64,000 nucleotides of DNA from NCBI GenBank assembly GCA_046309775.1, contig JBKCOM010000161.1, positions 1 through 64,000 on the forward strand. Direction: 5' to 3'. A program made the position numbers and the translations under genes. Of the stretch, positions 8,664 through 18,137 are shown one piece after another. Positions within the stretch are counted from its first letter, which is position 1. The number at the start of each line of letters is the position of its first letter. The DNA comes from JAIXWP01 sp046309775. GTDB taxonomy: Bacteria > Bacteroidota > Bacteroidia > Flavobacteriales_D > Sanyastnellaceae. The notes beneath the pieces were generated by a model. It did no database searches, was not told where the DNA came from, and was given only the letters and a program-made list of their open reading frames with translations.

Positions 8664-8987
8664 TTATACCTGTTTCTTAAAGACAAATCTGTATTTAATG
8701 ACTTGCCCTATTTGAGGATCGCCTTTTTCAAGCTTAATTTTCTTCAACTTATTAATTACATACTCCCCTAGTTTGGGATCGGTCGCGTTGATGGAAACGA
8801 TATCTAGTTTGCCATTCATATCAATTTTAAAACTTACCTCCACTGTTCCCTCTAGGTCTTTTATCGACTCGTCTTGAACCACCTTATTTGATTGGGCCCA
8901 GGTTGGAAGTGATGAAAAGCCAGGAAAAATGAAAACCGAAAGAACCAAGACCGAAGATAAAATATTAAGGCGCAATAGATTAACCAT
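8664..8987 (-). CDS. Exported TonB-C-like protein, paralogue of 6278-6646
   Basis: 107 residues if started at the ATG at 8987; the frame is open further upstream but only this start places a signal peptide (LRLNILSSVLVLSVFIFPGF) at the N-terminus, as in the paralogue. The mature part EGTVEVSFKIDMNGKLDIV and VIKYRFVFKKQV align with the paralogue almost end to end. Likely periplasmic; role unknown. Confidence 0.65.
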   Translation of the reverse strand: MVNLLRLNILSSVLVLSVFIFPGFSSLPTWAQSNKVVQDESIKDLEGTVEVSFKIDMNGKLDIVSINATDPKLGEYVINKLKKIKLEKGDPQIGQVIKYRFVFKKQV

Positions 8988-9205
8988 CAAAGACCAACGA
9001 TCTTTAAGAAAAGTAGAGATGATTATGCAAAGTGGACGGTTCACTGAATGGCAAATATGGTTTTTTAGTGCAACATGGGCAACACAAAATGAGCCAATGG
9101 TCGGAAAAAGCACATAAACGGAATTATTTTCACTAGAAGCTGTAACGAAACCTGACATCTGGGCGTCACACTGACAAATAACAAGAAAATATAACACTTA
9201 CAGAT

Positions 9206-10009
9206 ATGAAAACCCTCCTTTCAAGTTTCGCTGCCTTGCTCATGACATCAGTGCTCATTGCCCAATCAGAGCAACCTAAAGACACTACCTTCATCTCATT
9301 GGAGAAGAATGATATACTAATCATTAAAAAAGACAATCTAAAGATCGACACTAGTGGTGTTTCAGACAAAGAGCGCAAAGAAAAGCTTACCTACTTCGCG
9401 GGCCTTGACTTGGGGGTAAATTTCTTAATCAACGGTTCTGGCAATACCAATTTCGAAGGGGAAGACGCCTGGATGGAAAACGATCCTGCAAGCTCTTTGA
9501 GTTGGAGATGGAATATGGCCGAAGAAAAAATTAGAATTGTAAAAGATTACGTAGGCATTACCACAGGTTTCGCCATCGCATGGAATAGCTATTCCTTTAC
9601 TGATAACGTCCGTGTTTTAAACAATTCTGACTCTACATGGGGCGTAATTGATTCTTTACCTAATTATTCTAAGAATAAACTCCGCGTTACCTCCCTTCAA
9701 GTACCATTGCTACTTTCATTGAATACCAGTCTAAATCCTGATAGGAATTTTCACTTGGACATGGGGGTGATTGGTGGTTTGCGTATCGGTAGCCGCACCA
9801 AGCAAAAGTTCGAAATGGATGGACGCACTCAGCGAGAGACAGTGGTAGATGATTTCAACCTTGCCCCAATAAGTTTAGACGCTACAGTGCGCGTAGGATA
9901 CCGCGACATCACTCTCTGGGCCAGCTACGGTTTAACTTCCCTGTTCCGCGACGGAAAAGGCCCCGAAGCATATCCGGTCGCAGTGGGTATCACAGTCTTG
10001 CCTTTCTAA
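9206..10009 (+). CDS. Outer-membrane beta-barrel protein (PorT-like fold)
   Basis: 267 residues with a signal peptide ending near LIAQSEQ. From residue ~70 onward alternating hydrophobic strands typical of an eight-strand barrel (YFAGLDLGVNFLI, YVGITTGFAIAWN, LQVPLLLSLN, FHLDMGVIGGLRIG, TVRVGYRDITLWASYG), ending in F. Fits the OMP_b-brl_2 type common in Bacteroidota. Substrate or partner unknown; single-gene unit with a terminator behind it. Confidence 0.75.
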   Translation: MKTLLSSFAALLMTSVLIAQSEQPKDTTFISLEKNDILIIKKDNLKIDTSGVSDKERKEKLTYFAGLDLGVNFLINGSGNTNFEGEDAWMENDPASSLSWRWNMAEEKIRIVKDYVGITTGFAIAWNSYSFTDNVRVLNNSDSTWGVIDSLPNYSKNKLRVTSLQVPLLLSLNTSLNPDRNFHLDMGVIGGLRIGSRTKQKFEMDGRTQRETVVDDFNLAPISLDATVRVGYRDITLWASYGLTSLFRDGKGPEAYPVAVGITVLPF

Positions 10010-10020
10010 CAATATTCAAG

Positions 10021-10051
10021 AGCTTCCATTCAAATATTGGAAGGCTTTTTT
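10021..10051 (+). terminator. Intrinsic terminator after the barrel gene
   Basis: AGCTTCCA (10021-10028) pairs with TGGAAGGCT (10038-10046, one bulge), then a T-run. Confidence 0.7.
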
Positions 10052-10054
10052 CAA

Positions 10055-10091
10055 ACGACCACAACTTCAAAAGTGTGGTCGTTTTTTTTTT
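10055..10091. terminator. Second strong terminator hairpin at a convergent junction
   Basis: Perfect nine-base stem ACGACCACA (10055-10063) / TGTGGTCGT (10074-10082), then ten T on the plus strand. It overlaps the stop codon of the convergent gene at 10090. Confidence 0.8.
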
Positions 10092-10494
10092 ATCGCACCA
10101 CTACACCTGGTTTTCGAAGGGGAGTGATCAATTCCTTTTTCTGTAGTGCCAAAAATTTAGGTGGTACTACAAATTTTTTATCACACAAACGATCACCCTC
10201 AAAAAAACTCACCCAATAGGTATTGCTGAGCTCCATGGAGTCTTTGACCAATATTTCAAAAGACTTGAAACGACCTCCAGGTACTGCATCAATTAAAAAC
10301 CTAATACTTGCAGTTTGTTTTTCCACACCTTTGATTCGTCCTGTACCACTGGCGTTGATGATCACGTTGGTAATCTCAGAAGCCCTTTCATTATATATAC
10401 CGACGGTCCAGATCTTTTTTCCATCGGCATCTTTATCTGGCACAAAAGCAAGTGCCACACCTTCGGCTGAAGGTAGTTCTATATCTTTTTTCAT
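10090..10494 (-). CDS. Conserved Bacteroidota hypothetical protein
   Basis: 134 residues beginning KKDIELPSAEGVALAFVPDK and containing WTVGIYNERASEITNVIINASG and TYWVSFFEGDRLCDKKFVV. From memory, proteins with this opening are widespread in Flavobacteriia and are sometimes mislabelled phenylalanyl-tRNA synthetase subunit alpha; no synthetase motif is present. No signal peptide, so cytoplasmic. Its ATG overlaps the TGA of the upstream serine hydrolase (ATGA), implying coupled translation. Confidence 0.65.
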   Translation of the reverse strand: MKKDIELPSAEGVALAFVPDKDADGKKIWTVGIYNERASEITNVIINASGTGRIKGVEKQTASIRFLIDAVPGGRFKSFEILVKDSMELSNTYWVSFFEGDRLCDKKFVVPPKFLALQKKELITPLRKPGVVVR

Positions 10495-11663
10495 GATGCT
10501 ATACGCTTTGCCATTCTAATCCACTCTATCATATCCTTAGGCATGTGTCGCTCCCGCTCTGCGCTTTGAGTATGTCCCAATCGCACCATTACAAGATCAA
10601 GTGACGGAATGGCCACCACATATTGACCTCTTAAGCCTCGGCAATTGTAAAAAGGAATGCCATCTACTTCTCCCAACCACCATTGGTATCCATACCAATA
10701 GCAATTTTCGCCTGTCCCCTTTGGTGAGATATCTTTTATCATACACGGTGTAAAAGAGTCCTTCATAAATGCTGGAGAAATAACCGTGTCATTACCCAAC
10801 ACGCCTTCATGAATCATAAGACGCCCAATTTTCCCATAGTCCCGTGCGGTGGCATAAAATCCGGAGAAGACCTTTTCCATTCCATCGGGCTTGTCGAGGT
10901 TCCAATACGCGTCTTCCTCAGTTCCAATGCAAGACCAAAATTTTTGATGAAAATACTCGGAGCAGCTTCTTCCAGTAGCCCTAGACACAATCATACCCAA
11001 CAGAATGGTATTGCCGCCTTCATAAATCCAGCCTTGCCCTGGAGTCGAAGCCACGTCGAACTGCAGGGTTTCCTCAATTAGATTCTTACCAAAATAAGCT
11101 TTAGCCATAAATCCGAATGGATTCCCATAGCTCTCACCAAAAGGAATTCCTGAGCTCATTTGAAGAAGATGTTTAATTGTCAAATCTTCACCAAGCCCCT
11201 TATCGAACTCAGGAATAAAATCCGAAACCTTCTGATTTACATTCTTGATATATCCTTCTTCAATCGCCTTTCCAATCATCAAGGAAACAAAACTCTTTGC
11301 CATTGAGAAAGTATTACTTCTCGCTTTCTCACTGCCATCGGCGAAGTATTGTTCGAATAATAAACTATCATTTTTAATAACTAAAAAAGCCGTAGATTCA
11401 TACTGAGCGTGCAAAGTGAGCTCTTCAGCACTGAGATTCTTTTTATTAAAGTCTTTGGAAAGAGGCCACGGCTCGGGCTTGTCAGCCTTGATGGTCGACA
11501 CATCGAAATATTCCATATCATAGATGTCTGGCTTAGATTTCCCTATAAGATATGTGCTTCGAAGACCATAAAGAATGTGTTCATTACCTGTAATATAAAG
11601 GGCAGCAATAGCAATTGCCAACGTAGCAAGCAAACCGAACAGAAAACGCTTTAATATTCTCAT
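10491..11663 (-). CDS. Serine hydrolase of the beta-lactamase/PBP family
   Basis: 390 residues with an N-terminal membrane anchor (FLFGLLATLAIAIAALYITG). The catalytic tetrad SMAK is at 120-123 and a Tyr-containing WIYEGGNTILLG matches the YxN position, as in class C beta-lactamase-like esterases/peptidases. HLLQMSSGIPFGE and GLRGQYVVAIP are typical of the family. Probably acts in the periplasm on peptides or esters; not expected to be a resistance enzyme. First gene of a two-gene unit with the hypothetical protein at 10090. Confidence 0.85.
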   Translation of the reverse strand: MRILKRFLFGLLATLAIAIAALYITGNEHILYGLRSTYLIGKSKPDIYDMEYFDVSTIKADKPEPWPLSKDFNKKNLSAEELTLHAQYESTAFLVIKNDSLLFEQYFADGSEKARSNTFSMAKSFVSLMIGKAIEEGYIKNVNQKVSDFIPEFDKGLGEDLTIKHLLQMSSGIPFGESYGNPFGFMAKAYFGKNLIEETLQFDVASTPGQGWIYEGGNTILLGMIVSRATGRSCSEYFHQKFWSCIGTEEDAYWNLDKPDGMEKVFSGFYATARDYGKIGRLMIHEGVLGNDTVISPAFMKDSFTPCMIKDISPKGTGENCYWYGYQWWLGEVDGIPFYNCRGLRGQYVVAIPSLDLVMVRLGHTQSAERERHMPKDMIEWIRMAKRIAS

Positions 11664-11744
11664 TCCGTAAATTTTGCTGAAATTTACTAAAAAGCGAAAC
11701 TTTTAGCTGCAAATTCGTATACATCAGGACCAAGTACCAATAAA

Positions 11745-12596
11745 ATGAGCAAAGCAATTATTCTAGTATTCTCTCTTTTCCTAGCCGCAATCAATGGATT
11801 TGGCCAGGACGAGATGCGCAAGGCAAACGAAGCCTACAGTGCAGGGGAATACGAGACCGCTCTTACCATTCTAACAGAATTTCTTGAAAAAGGAGCTAAT
11901 CCCGAAGCTTTCAAATTGAGAGGAGATTGTCTTCAAAAAGTAGGCGATGCTGCCATGGCACTTCAAGATTATGATAGAGCCAGAGTTTATGGTTACCGAG
12001 AGGATGATCTTTTTCTGAATAGAGGTATATGCAAATCAACCATTGGACAGCTCGACGGCGCAAAACTCGATATCATTTCATACATCGAAAAACAACAAGA
12101 TGACCCACGTGGATATTATTGGATGGCGGCGGTTGAATACATGAACGCAGACAACAAAGCCTGCTCGCGCTACGTGGATATGGCAATTGCACTTGACAGC
12201 ACCTATTCTGATGCATACTATCTCAAAGGAGCCAATCTTGCCGACACGGGTCGCAACCTGCAAGCGATGGAGTACTTCCAACTCTCATACGAAATGAATC
12301 CAAAGCAACACCGCGCGAAACTAAATGTCGCTGTGATGCTCATTGATATGGGACAATTTAGAAATGCCTTAGAAATTCTCAGTGAATTGAGATTAGAGAA
12401 TATTGATTTTCACGGCGAGGTCTTGTACTATCGAGGTGAAGCATTTTACCTTATGCATGACATGGAAGGTGCTTGCATGGAATGGAATGAAGCAGCTGAA
12501 CTTGGTGACGCAGACGCCGCGGTAAACCATCGAAAGCTATGCATTGACAAGACAGGCAAGGCTAAAATCAAACGTAGATCATACGGGGAGTTTTAA
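11745..12596 (+). CDS. Secreted TPR-repeat protein
   Basis: 283 residues with a signal peptide ending near INGFGQDE. From residue ~25 a series of tetratricopeptide units: AYSAGEYETALTILTEFLEKG, AFKLRGDCLQKVGDAAMALQDY, AYYLKGANLADTGRNLQAMEYF, LYYRGEAFYLMHDMEGACMEW. TPR domains mediate protein contacts, here in the periplasm. The 3' end overlaps the convergent lipoprotein gene by 18 bases. Partner unknown. Confidence 0.8.
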   Translation: MSKAIILVFSLFLAAINGFGQDEMRKANEAYSAGEYETALTILTEFLEKGANPEAFKLRGDCLQKVGDAAMALQDYDRARVYGYREDDLFLNRGICKSTIGQLDGAKLDIISYIEKQQDDPRGYYWMAAVEYMNADNKACSRYVDMAIALDSTYSDAYYLKGANLADTGRNLQAMEYFQLSYEMNPKQHRAKLNVAVMLIDMGQFRNALEILSELRLENIDFHGEVLYYRGEAFYLMHDMEGACMEWNEAAELGDADAAVNHRKLCIDKTGKAKIKRRSYGEF

Positions 12597-14174
12597 AGCA
12601 AGCTTCAAATCCCAGTTTGCCCTAACATTGATTTTCTCAGGAAATACATAAACGTCCTCGGCTGGAATCCCTTTATCAAAATCAATCGGATTCCAAATTT
12701 CATTACCATCTGTATCCACGAAATAACGAACCGAATATTCATTCGGTATGAGTCCTTCTATTTGAATCTTTTTATCATTGGGTTGAAGTCTCTTTTTCCA
12801 AACGAGTATTTTAGACTTGTCATATATTTCAAGCCACCCGGCTTGTTCACTCATCTTATCATCAATCGAAATTTCAATCGCTCCGAGATCTTCGCTTTTA
12901 TAGGTTTGAAATGAAATTTCTAGTGAATCATTAGACACTAAAAATTGGTCTTCAATAGTTCCCTTCGACAATTTCAACTTATACCTCTTCCCTTCCTTGA
13001 GAGCGGGAGTAATGTAATAATCACGCTCGGTAAGGGCATTCGGAACGACTGTTTGAATGAGAATGGAGTCCTCTAGAATTTGAATACTACCGCCATCTTC
13101 TCTCAATCTGCTCATAAAAGGTGTGCTGAAAAAAATGGTGTCATTTCTTCTCCACTTGGGCGTAACGTTATGCGTCAATTTCAAAGCAGTTCTAAACTCA
13201 TCTTTTATATGAGGAATGGCAACCGTATCAAATTCATCATTAATATTTACATAAAGGTCAACATTCCTGTTTTGCATAGGAGCTACCAACTCATAGAAGA
13301 TTGAGTCCTTAGTTTTATTGAAATATAGAACCCCTTCCAGTTTATTTTCAAACTGCAAGTCAAGTTCAATTTTCTTAGCAAAGAAGGGACTCCAAGGAAG
13401 AATAAAAACTCCTGTCGAGTCAACCTCGTAATTAGCCATTGACGGGCCTTTGGGAATTTGACTAAACAACTCAAAATTCAGTTCTGGAGATAAGCTATCC
13501 ACTGCCTGAGGGACTATCGGAGATATTAAAGTCGACACCCGTTCGTCTTCGTCTACATTGTAGTTTCCATTCAAATCTTCCAAAGCGATTACTTGATAAT
13601 TCCCCTCTTTCATGAATGGCAAAACGTAGGAGCCATCTTTTTTCGTTTTTGTAAAATAGGAAGGCTGTTTATTGCCCGCCTTTGCGAAATCTACCATATC
13701 CGAAAAAACCAGAATGCGCGCACCAGCAGCAGCTTCGTTGGACAAAGGATATTGCGCAGAACCATGCAGCGCAAGGCTATCGATGCGTTCACCCGTGGAA
13801 AAAACATAAAGCAAATCTTCTGCTTTATTGCCTTCATTAAGATCTACTACTCCATCAGAAAAGTTAAAAGTGTAGGTGGTATTTGGTTGAAGGGTATCTT
13901 TTATCTGAACAATAACCGTCCTGTTTTTTACCTTCACCACAGGCTGAGTTTTCATCGGTGGTGAAATCAATAATTCTTGGTAAATATTGTTGAGCGCCAC
14001 GTACTCATCAAATTCAATAGAAAATGATTTTTCAGAAAAATTCTTCTGTAGGTTTTGCGGAAACATATTGACTACAACGGGTGCTGTAAAATCACGTTCA
14101 CCGCCACTCAACGGTTTTTGTTGCGCACAACCCCATAACAGCAAAACGACACAAGCAAGAATTACATTTTTCAT
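12579..14174 (-). CDS. Ig-like-domain lipoprotein
   Basis: 531 residues with a lipobox LWGCAQQ. Residues ~28-130 (APVVVNMFPQNLQKNFSEKSFSIEFDEYV, TYTFNFSDGVVDLNEGN) form the bacterial SbsA-like Ig domain, followed by a carboxypeptidase-regulatory-like segment (GSYVLPFMKEGNYQVIALEDLNGNYNVDEDERV). This domain order is a conserved single-copy lipoprotein type in Bacteroidota with no assigned role. The ATG overlaps the stop of the methionine sulfoxide reductase gene (ATGA). Confidence 0.75.
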   Translation of the reverse strand: MKNVILACVVLLLWGCAQQKPLSGGERDFTAPVVVNMFPQNLQKNFSEKSFSIEFDEYVALNNIYQELLISPPMKTQPVVKVKNRTVIVQIKDTLQPNTTYTFNFSDGVVDLNEGNKAEDLLYVFSTGERIDSLALHGSAQYPLSNEAAAGARILVFSDMVDFAKAGNKQPSYFTKTKKDGSYVLPFMKEGNYQVIALEDLNGNYNVDEDERVSTLISPIVPQAVDSLSPELNFELFSQIPKGPSMANYEVDSTGVFILPWSPFFAKKIELDLQFENKLEGVLYFNKTKDSIFYELVAPMQNRNVDLYVNINDEFDTVAIPHIKDEFRTALKLTHNVTPKWRRNDTIFFSTPFMSRLREDGGSIQILEDSILIQTVVPNALTERDYYITPALKEGKRYKLKLSKGTIEDQFLVSNDSLEISFQTYKSEDLGAIEISIDDKMSEQAGWLEIYDKSKILVWKKRLQPNDKKIQIEGLIPNEYSVRYFVDTDGNEIWNPIDFDKGIPAEDVYVFPEKINVRANWDLKLALKLPV

Positions 14175-14659
14175 AGCCAGTTCATTTTACCAATGAGAGT
14201 AGCAATCTGTTCCAGATATGCCTGATCTGTTGCGTCATAGTGAGCGAGATGTTCGCTATCAACATCTAAAACTGCCACCACTTCATTATTTTTGATAATT
14301 GGCACTACAATCTCAGAGCGAGAAGCGCTGCTACAAGCGATATGACCAGGAAATACGTCTACATCATCCACAATGATAGTTTGAGCGCGGTCCCATGACG
14401 TCCCGCAGACGCCTTTACCCTTAGAAATTCTGGTACAAGCGACGGGACCCTGAAACGGACCGAGCACCAATTCGTTAGATTTAACAAAATATACCCCCAC
14501 CCACCACCAGCGAAAAGTTTCCTTGAGAGCTGCTATGATGTTAGCAATGTTTGCAATACCGTCCGTTTCGCCCTCGACAAGAGCCACAATTTGAGGGTAA
14601 AGTGCCTTGTAAGTCTCTTCTTTTGACACCCCTTGTGGAATGGTTAATTCTTCTGCCAT
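14171..14659 (-). CDS. Free methionine-(R)-sulfoxide reductase (GAF domain)
   Basis: 162 residues from the ATG at 14659. Reduces free methionine-R-sulfoxide using a single GAF domain. The three family cysteines are present in GPVACTRI, GKGVCGTSW and HIACSSASRSEIV; the last is the catalytic one and SRSEIVVP the substrate loop. The frame is open to 14719, but the start at 14659 gives the usual family length and lies just downstream of a -7 box (14667-14674). Co-transcribed with the Ig-like lipoprotein. Confidence 0.88.
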   Translation of the reverse strand: MAEELTIPQGVSKEETYKALYPQIVALVEGETDGIANIANIIAALKETFRWWWVGVYFVKSNELVLGPFQGPVACTRISKGKGVCGTSWDRAQTIIVDDVDVFPGHIACSSASRSEIVVPIIKNNEVVAVLDVDSEHLAHYDATDQAYLEQIATLIGKMNWL

Positions 14660-14666
14660 GACGCTG

Positions 14667-14735
14667 CGAATGTAAGAATGAATAGAACCTGTTGACAAAA
14701 GGTTTGTTTGTATAACCATTCAACCATTAATTTTG
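14667..14735. promoter_or_regulatory. Divergent promoters of the methionine sulfoxide reductase and gcvP
   Basis: Leftward: TTG on the minus strand at 14696-14698, 21-base spacer, TACATTCG at 14667-14674. Rightward: TTTG at 14703-14706, 21-base spacer, TAATTTTG at 14728-14735, 19 bases before the gcvP ATG. The two -33 elements lie back to back, so one protein bound there could affect both genes. Confidence 0.6.
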
Positions 14736-14754
14736 GCACATAACCAACACAGGA

Positions 14755-17592
14755 ATGTCTAGTACAAATTTTGCCTCACGCCACATCGGACCACGTCCGC
14801 ATGAGGTGCAAGAAATGCTCGATGCTATCGGTGTATCTTCGATCGACGAGCTTATCAATAAAACTGTTCCCGAAGCGATTCGCCTCAAAAAGCCCCTCAA
14901 CGTAGCTCCAGCCATTAGCGAAGATGACTACTTGAGCCATGTTTGGGCTTTAGGAAAAAAGAACAAAGTAAATAAAAGCTATATCGGTATGGGTTACCAC
15001 CCTACCTCTGTTCCAACCGTAATTTTGAGAAACGTTCTTGAAAATCCAGGTTGGTACACTGCATATACTCCGTACCAAGCGGAGATTGCTCAAGGTCGTT
15101 TGGAGGCCCTTCTCAATTTCCAGACGATGGTCACCGATCTCACCGGTTTGCCAATTGCTAATGCTTCTCTTTTGGACGAGGGTACCGCAGCAGCGGAAGC
15201 TATGATTTTATTCTTCCACAGCCGCAGCCGCGAAAAAGAGCAGTCTGGGGCGAACAAGTATTTCGTGGATCAGAATATTTTTCCTCAAACGCTTGACGTA
15301 TTGAAGGGGCGTGCGAAGCACTTGAAAATTGAACTTGTGGTAGGAGACTTCACCAAGCATGAATTCTCTTCAGAATACTTTGGAGCACTTGTACAATATC
15401 CCGACGGAAATGGTCAAATCAATGACTATAAATCGTTTTGCGAAAAGGCACATGCTGCCAGTGCTTTTGTAAGCGTTGCCTCTGATTTGATGGCTTTGAC
15501 CTTGATTACACCTCCGGGCGAATGGGGCGCTGACATCTGTTTTGGAAACTCACAACGCTTTGGTGTTCCAATGGGTTATGGCGGACCTCACGCGGCATTC
15601 TTTTGCGCAAAAGATGAATTCAAGCGCAATATGCCGGGACGTATCATAGGCGTTTCGAAAGACCGTCTTGGTAACACTGCTTTGCGCATGGCATTGCAAA
15701 CACGCGAGCAGCACATCCGTCGTGAAAAAGCAACTTCGAATATTTGTACGGCTCAAGCCCTATTGGCTGTGATGGCTTCGATGTACGCTGTATACCATGG
15801 TCCTCAAGGATTAAAAACGATTGCAAACCGTATTCATCAAAGAGCTACATCGTTAGTAGCCTCACTTAAGGCTGCTGGCATTGAAAATGTTAATTCCAAG
15901 TATTTTGACACCATCAAAGTAGCTGTCGACGAGAACGCAGTGAAGGCTGCCGCAGCGAAAGCGGGTATTAACTTCCGCTACTTTGGAACTGGACATATTG
16001 GAATTTCGGTAAATGAAACTACCTCGGAAGCAGACATTCTCGAGATTGTTAATATTGTTTCAGGCAAAAATGGAAGCGCAGTGAATGGAACAAGCGCAAT
16101 ATCAGGTTTTGAGCGCACCAGCACTTTCCTTACACACCCTAATTTCAACTCACATCATAGTGAAACAGAAATGTTGCGCTATTTGAAAAAGTTGGAGAAC
16201 AAAGACCTTTCATTAGCACATGCTATGATTGCATTGGGATCATGCACCATGAAGCTCAATTCTACGAGCGAAATGATACCCGTGACCTGGCCTGAATTTG
16301 CCAATATTCATCCCTTTGCTCCAGTAGATCAAACGCAAGGATATCAAGAAATGCTCGCTCAATTGCACGATGATTTGTGTGAATGCACTGGTTTCGCTGG
16401 TGTTTCACTTCAACCAAACTCTGGTGCTCAAGGCGAGTTAACTGGACTTTTAGTGATCATGGCATATCATGAAAGTCGCGGTGATTCACATCGCAACATT
16501 TGTTTGATTCCGTCATCTGCACACGGCACCAATCCTGCTTCCGCAGTGATGGCTGGGTTGAATGTAGTTGTTGTGAAGTGTGACGAAAATGGAAACGTGG
16601 ACGTTGCTGATTTAAAAGCAAAGGCGGAGCAACACAAAGACCATCTCGCGGCATTGATGGTTACTTATCCATCTACTCATGGAGTATTTGAAGAGGCCAT
16701 TCGCGAGATTACGCAAATTGTACACGACAACGGTGGTCAAGTTTACATGGACGGAGCCAATATGAACGCGCAAGTGGGACTTACAAATCCTGGAAACATT
16801 GGTGCCGATGTATGCCACTTAAACCTCCACAAGACATTTGCTATACCTCATGGTGGCGGTGGACCTGGTATGGGACCTATTGGTGTGGCTGCGCATTTGG
16901 TGCCCTTCCTACCAAGTAATCCGTTGATCAAAACAGGAGGTGATATGGCAATTTCTGCTGTAAGCAGCGCACCATGGGGCTCTGCACTTATTTTGCTCAT
17001 CTCATACGGCTATATTAAAATGCTCGGAGGTGAGGGTGTTACAGATGCTACAAAATATGCCATTCTCAATGCCAACTATATGAAAGCACGATTGGATGGA
17101 CATTACGATGTGCTCTACACTGGCACCAATGGACACGTAGCGCACGAAATGATTTTGGATTGCCGTTCATTCAAAGCAGCGGGCATAGAAGTAGAAGACA
17201 TTGCAAAGCGATTGATTGATTACGGATTCCATGCCCCAACGGTTTCTTTCCCTGTGGCTGGAACTGTTATGGTAGAGCCAACGGAAAGCGAGCCTAAGGT
17301 AGAGTTGGATCGTTTCTGTGATGCGATGATTTCTATTAGAAAAGAAATCGCAGAAGTGGAAGGGGCGATTGCCGACAAACATGACAACGTATTGAAAATG
17401 GCTCCGCATACAGCTTTGGAAGTTACTGCCGATGATTGGAACCACAGTTACAGCAGACAGAAAGCCGCGTATCCTTCGAAAGGACTCCGTGATAATAAAT
17501 TCTGGACTACCGTGGCCCGGGTTGATAATGCATACGGAGACAGAAATCTCGTTTGTACCTGTCCTCCCATTGAAGAATATGCCTTGTCATAA
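14755..17592 (+). CDS. gcvP: Glycine dehydrogenase (decarboxylating), P-protein
   Basis: 945 residues, the single-chain P-protein of the glycine cleavage system. It decarboxylates glycine with pyridoxal phosphate and passes the aminomethyl group to the H-protein lipoyl arm. Seen: N-terminal FASRHIGPRPHEVQEML, YTPYQAEIAQGRLEALLNFQTM, and the PLP lysine in HLNLHKTFAIPHGGGGPG near residue 693. Full length with a clear promoter and terminator, so it is a monocistronic unit; gcvT and gcvH are not in the window. Confidence 0.97.
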   Translation: MSSTNFASRHIGPRPHEVQEMLDAIGVSSIDELINKTVPEAIRLKKPLNVAPAISEDDYLSHVWALGKKNKVNKSYIGMGYHPTSVPTVILRNVLENPGWYTAYTPYQAEIAQGRLEALLNFQTMVTDLTGLPIANASLLDEGTAAAEAMILFFHSRSREKEQSGANKYFVDQNIFPQTLDVLKGRAKHLKIELVVGDFTKHEFSSEYFGALVQYPDGNGQINDYKSFCEKAHAASAFVSVASDLMALTLITPPGEWGADICFGNSQRFGVPMGYGGPHAAFFCAKDEFKRNMPGRIIGVSKDRLGNTALRMALQTREQHIRREKATSNICTAQALLAVMASMYAVYHGPQGLKTIANRIHQRATSLVASLKAAGIENVNSKYFDTIKVAVDENAVKAAAAKAGINFRYFGTGHIGISVNETTSEADILEIVNIVSGKNGSAVNGTSAISGFERTSTFLTHPNFNSHHSETEMLRYLKKLENKDLSLAHAMIALGSCTMKLNSTSEMIPVTWPEFANIHPFAPVDQTQGYQEMLAQLHDDLCECTGFAGVSLQPNSGAQGELTGLLVIMAYHESRGDSHRNICLIPSSAHGTNPASAVMAGLNVVVVKCDENGNVDVADLKAKAEQHKDHLAALMVTYPSTHGVFEEAIREITQIVHDNGGQVYMDGANMNAQVGLTNPGNIGADVCHLNLHKTFAIPHGGGGPGMGPIGVAAHLVPFLPSNPLIKTGGDMAISAVSSAPWGSALILLISYGYIKMLGGEGVTDATKYAILNANYMKARLDGHYDVLYTGTNGHVAHEMILDCRSFKAAGIEVEDIAKRLIDYGFHAPTVSFPVAGTVMVEPTESEPKVELDRFCDAMISIRKEIAEVEGAIADKHDNVLKMAPHTALEVTADDWNHSYSRQKAAYPSKGLRDNKFWTTVARVDNAYGDRNLVCTCPPIEEYALS

Positions 17593-17619
17593 ATGACGAT
17601 TTTTTTGGAATTAAATAAA

Positions 17620-17650
17620 CCCCCAGATAACCTCTGGGGGTTTTTATTTT
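17620..17650 (+). terminator. Intrinsic terminator of gcvP
   Basis: CCCCCAGA (17620-17627) pairs with TCTGGGGG (17633-17640), followed by TTTTTATTTT. Confidence 0.9.
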
Positions 17651-17819
17651 TTACTCTTTTTTTGTTTAAATGAAAATCTGAATCATAGTGAAATCGTGGA
17701 TTACGGCCAAAATCACGCCACTCATGCGTGAAAAATAGAAATTCGTCGTATTGCTATTATATTCGCAACCTCACTTGATTTTTTTTGAAAGAAAAAAATG
17801 TTTTTTAAAGCCACGAAAT

Positions 17820-18038
17820 ATGAATTCTCACAACTTTACTGCGAAGGACATACACCTTCGTATTAGAAGTATCAGAACGGAACTCGGTTACTCCCAAGAG
17901 TTCGTTGCATCGCAAATAGGCATTTCTCAAAATGCGTATAGTCGTATTGAATTAGGACTTGCCAAACTCTCCATCGAGCGCATGCTAAAAATTGCGGATG
18001 TTTTAAAGGTTAATCCTCTGGTATTGCTGACCATATAA
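17820..18038 (+). CDS. Small XRE-type HTH regulator
   Basis: 72 residues from the ATG at 17820; the frame extends back to 17751 but that part reads like AT-rich spacer. Nearly the whole protein is a Cro/C1 helix-turn-helix: IRSIRTELGYSQEFVASQIGISQNAYSRIELGLAKLSIERMLKIADVLKV. Stand-alone domains of this size act as DNA-binding regulators, often of phage, toxin or stress genes. No toxin partner is adjacent. The only neighbour downstream is lysS. An imperfect palindrome CACGC-N7-GCGTG at 17714-17730 lies upstream and could be its operator. Confidence 0.75.
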   Translation: MNSHNFTAKDIHLRIRSIRTELGYSQEFVASQIGISQNAYSRIELGLAKLSIERMLKIADVLKVNPLVLLTI

Positions 18039-18065
18039 GGCAGATTGCCTGAATCTACATTCAAG

Positions 18066-18128
18066 ACAAGGTTTGATTGAACTTTACACTCACAAAGCTC
18101 AATCCACTTCCTCTCACCAAAACCTTGT
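18066..18128. repeat. Nine-base inverted repeat between the XRE gene and lysS
   Basis: ACAAGGTTT at 18066-18074 and AAACCTTGT at 18120-18128 are perfect inverted copies 45 bases apart, just before the lysS -7 box. Could be a regulator-binding pair or a long-range stem. Confidence 0.4.
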
Positions 18129-18137
18129 TTCGGATAG

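Noticed and set aside
8988..9197. N-terminal extension of the TonB-C-like protein to 9197
   Set aside because: Gives no signal peptide and unusual cysteine- and histidine-rich sequence; the start at 8987 matches the paralogue.
10090..10494. Label as phenylalanyl-tRNA synthetase subunit alpha
   Set aside because: Recalled annotation of homologues, but no class II synthetase motif exists in 134 residues.
10491..11663. Serine hydrolase as an antibiotic resistance beta-lactamase
   Set aside because: Membrane-anchored family member with esterase/peptidase-type surroundings; SxxK and Tyr motifs alone do not show lactam hydrolysis.
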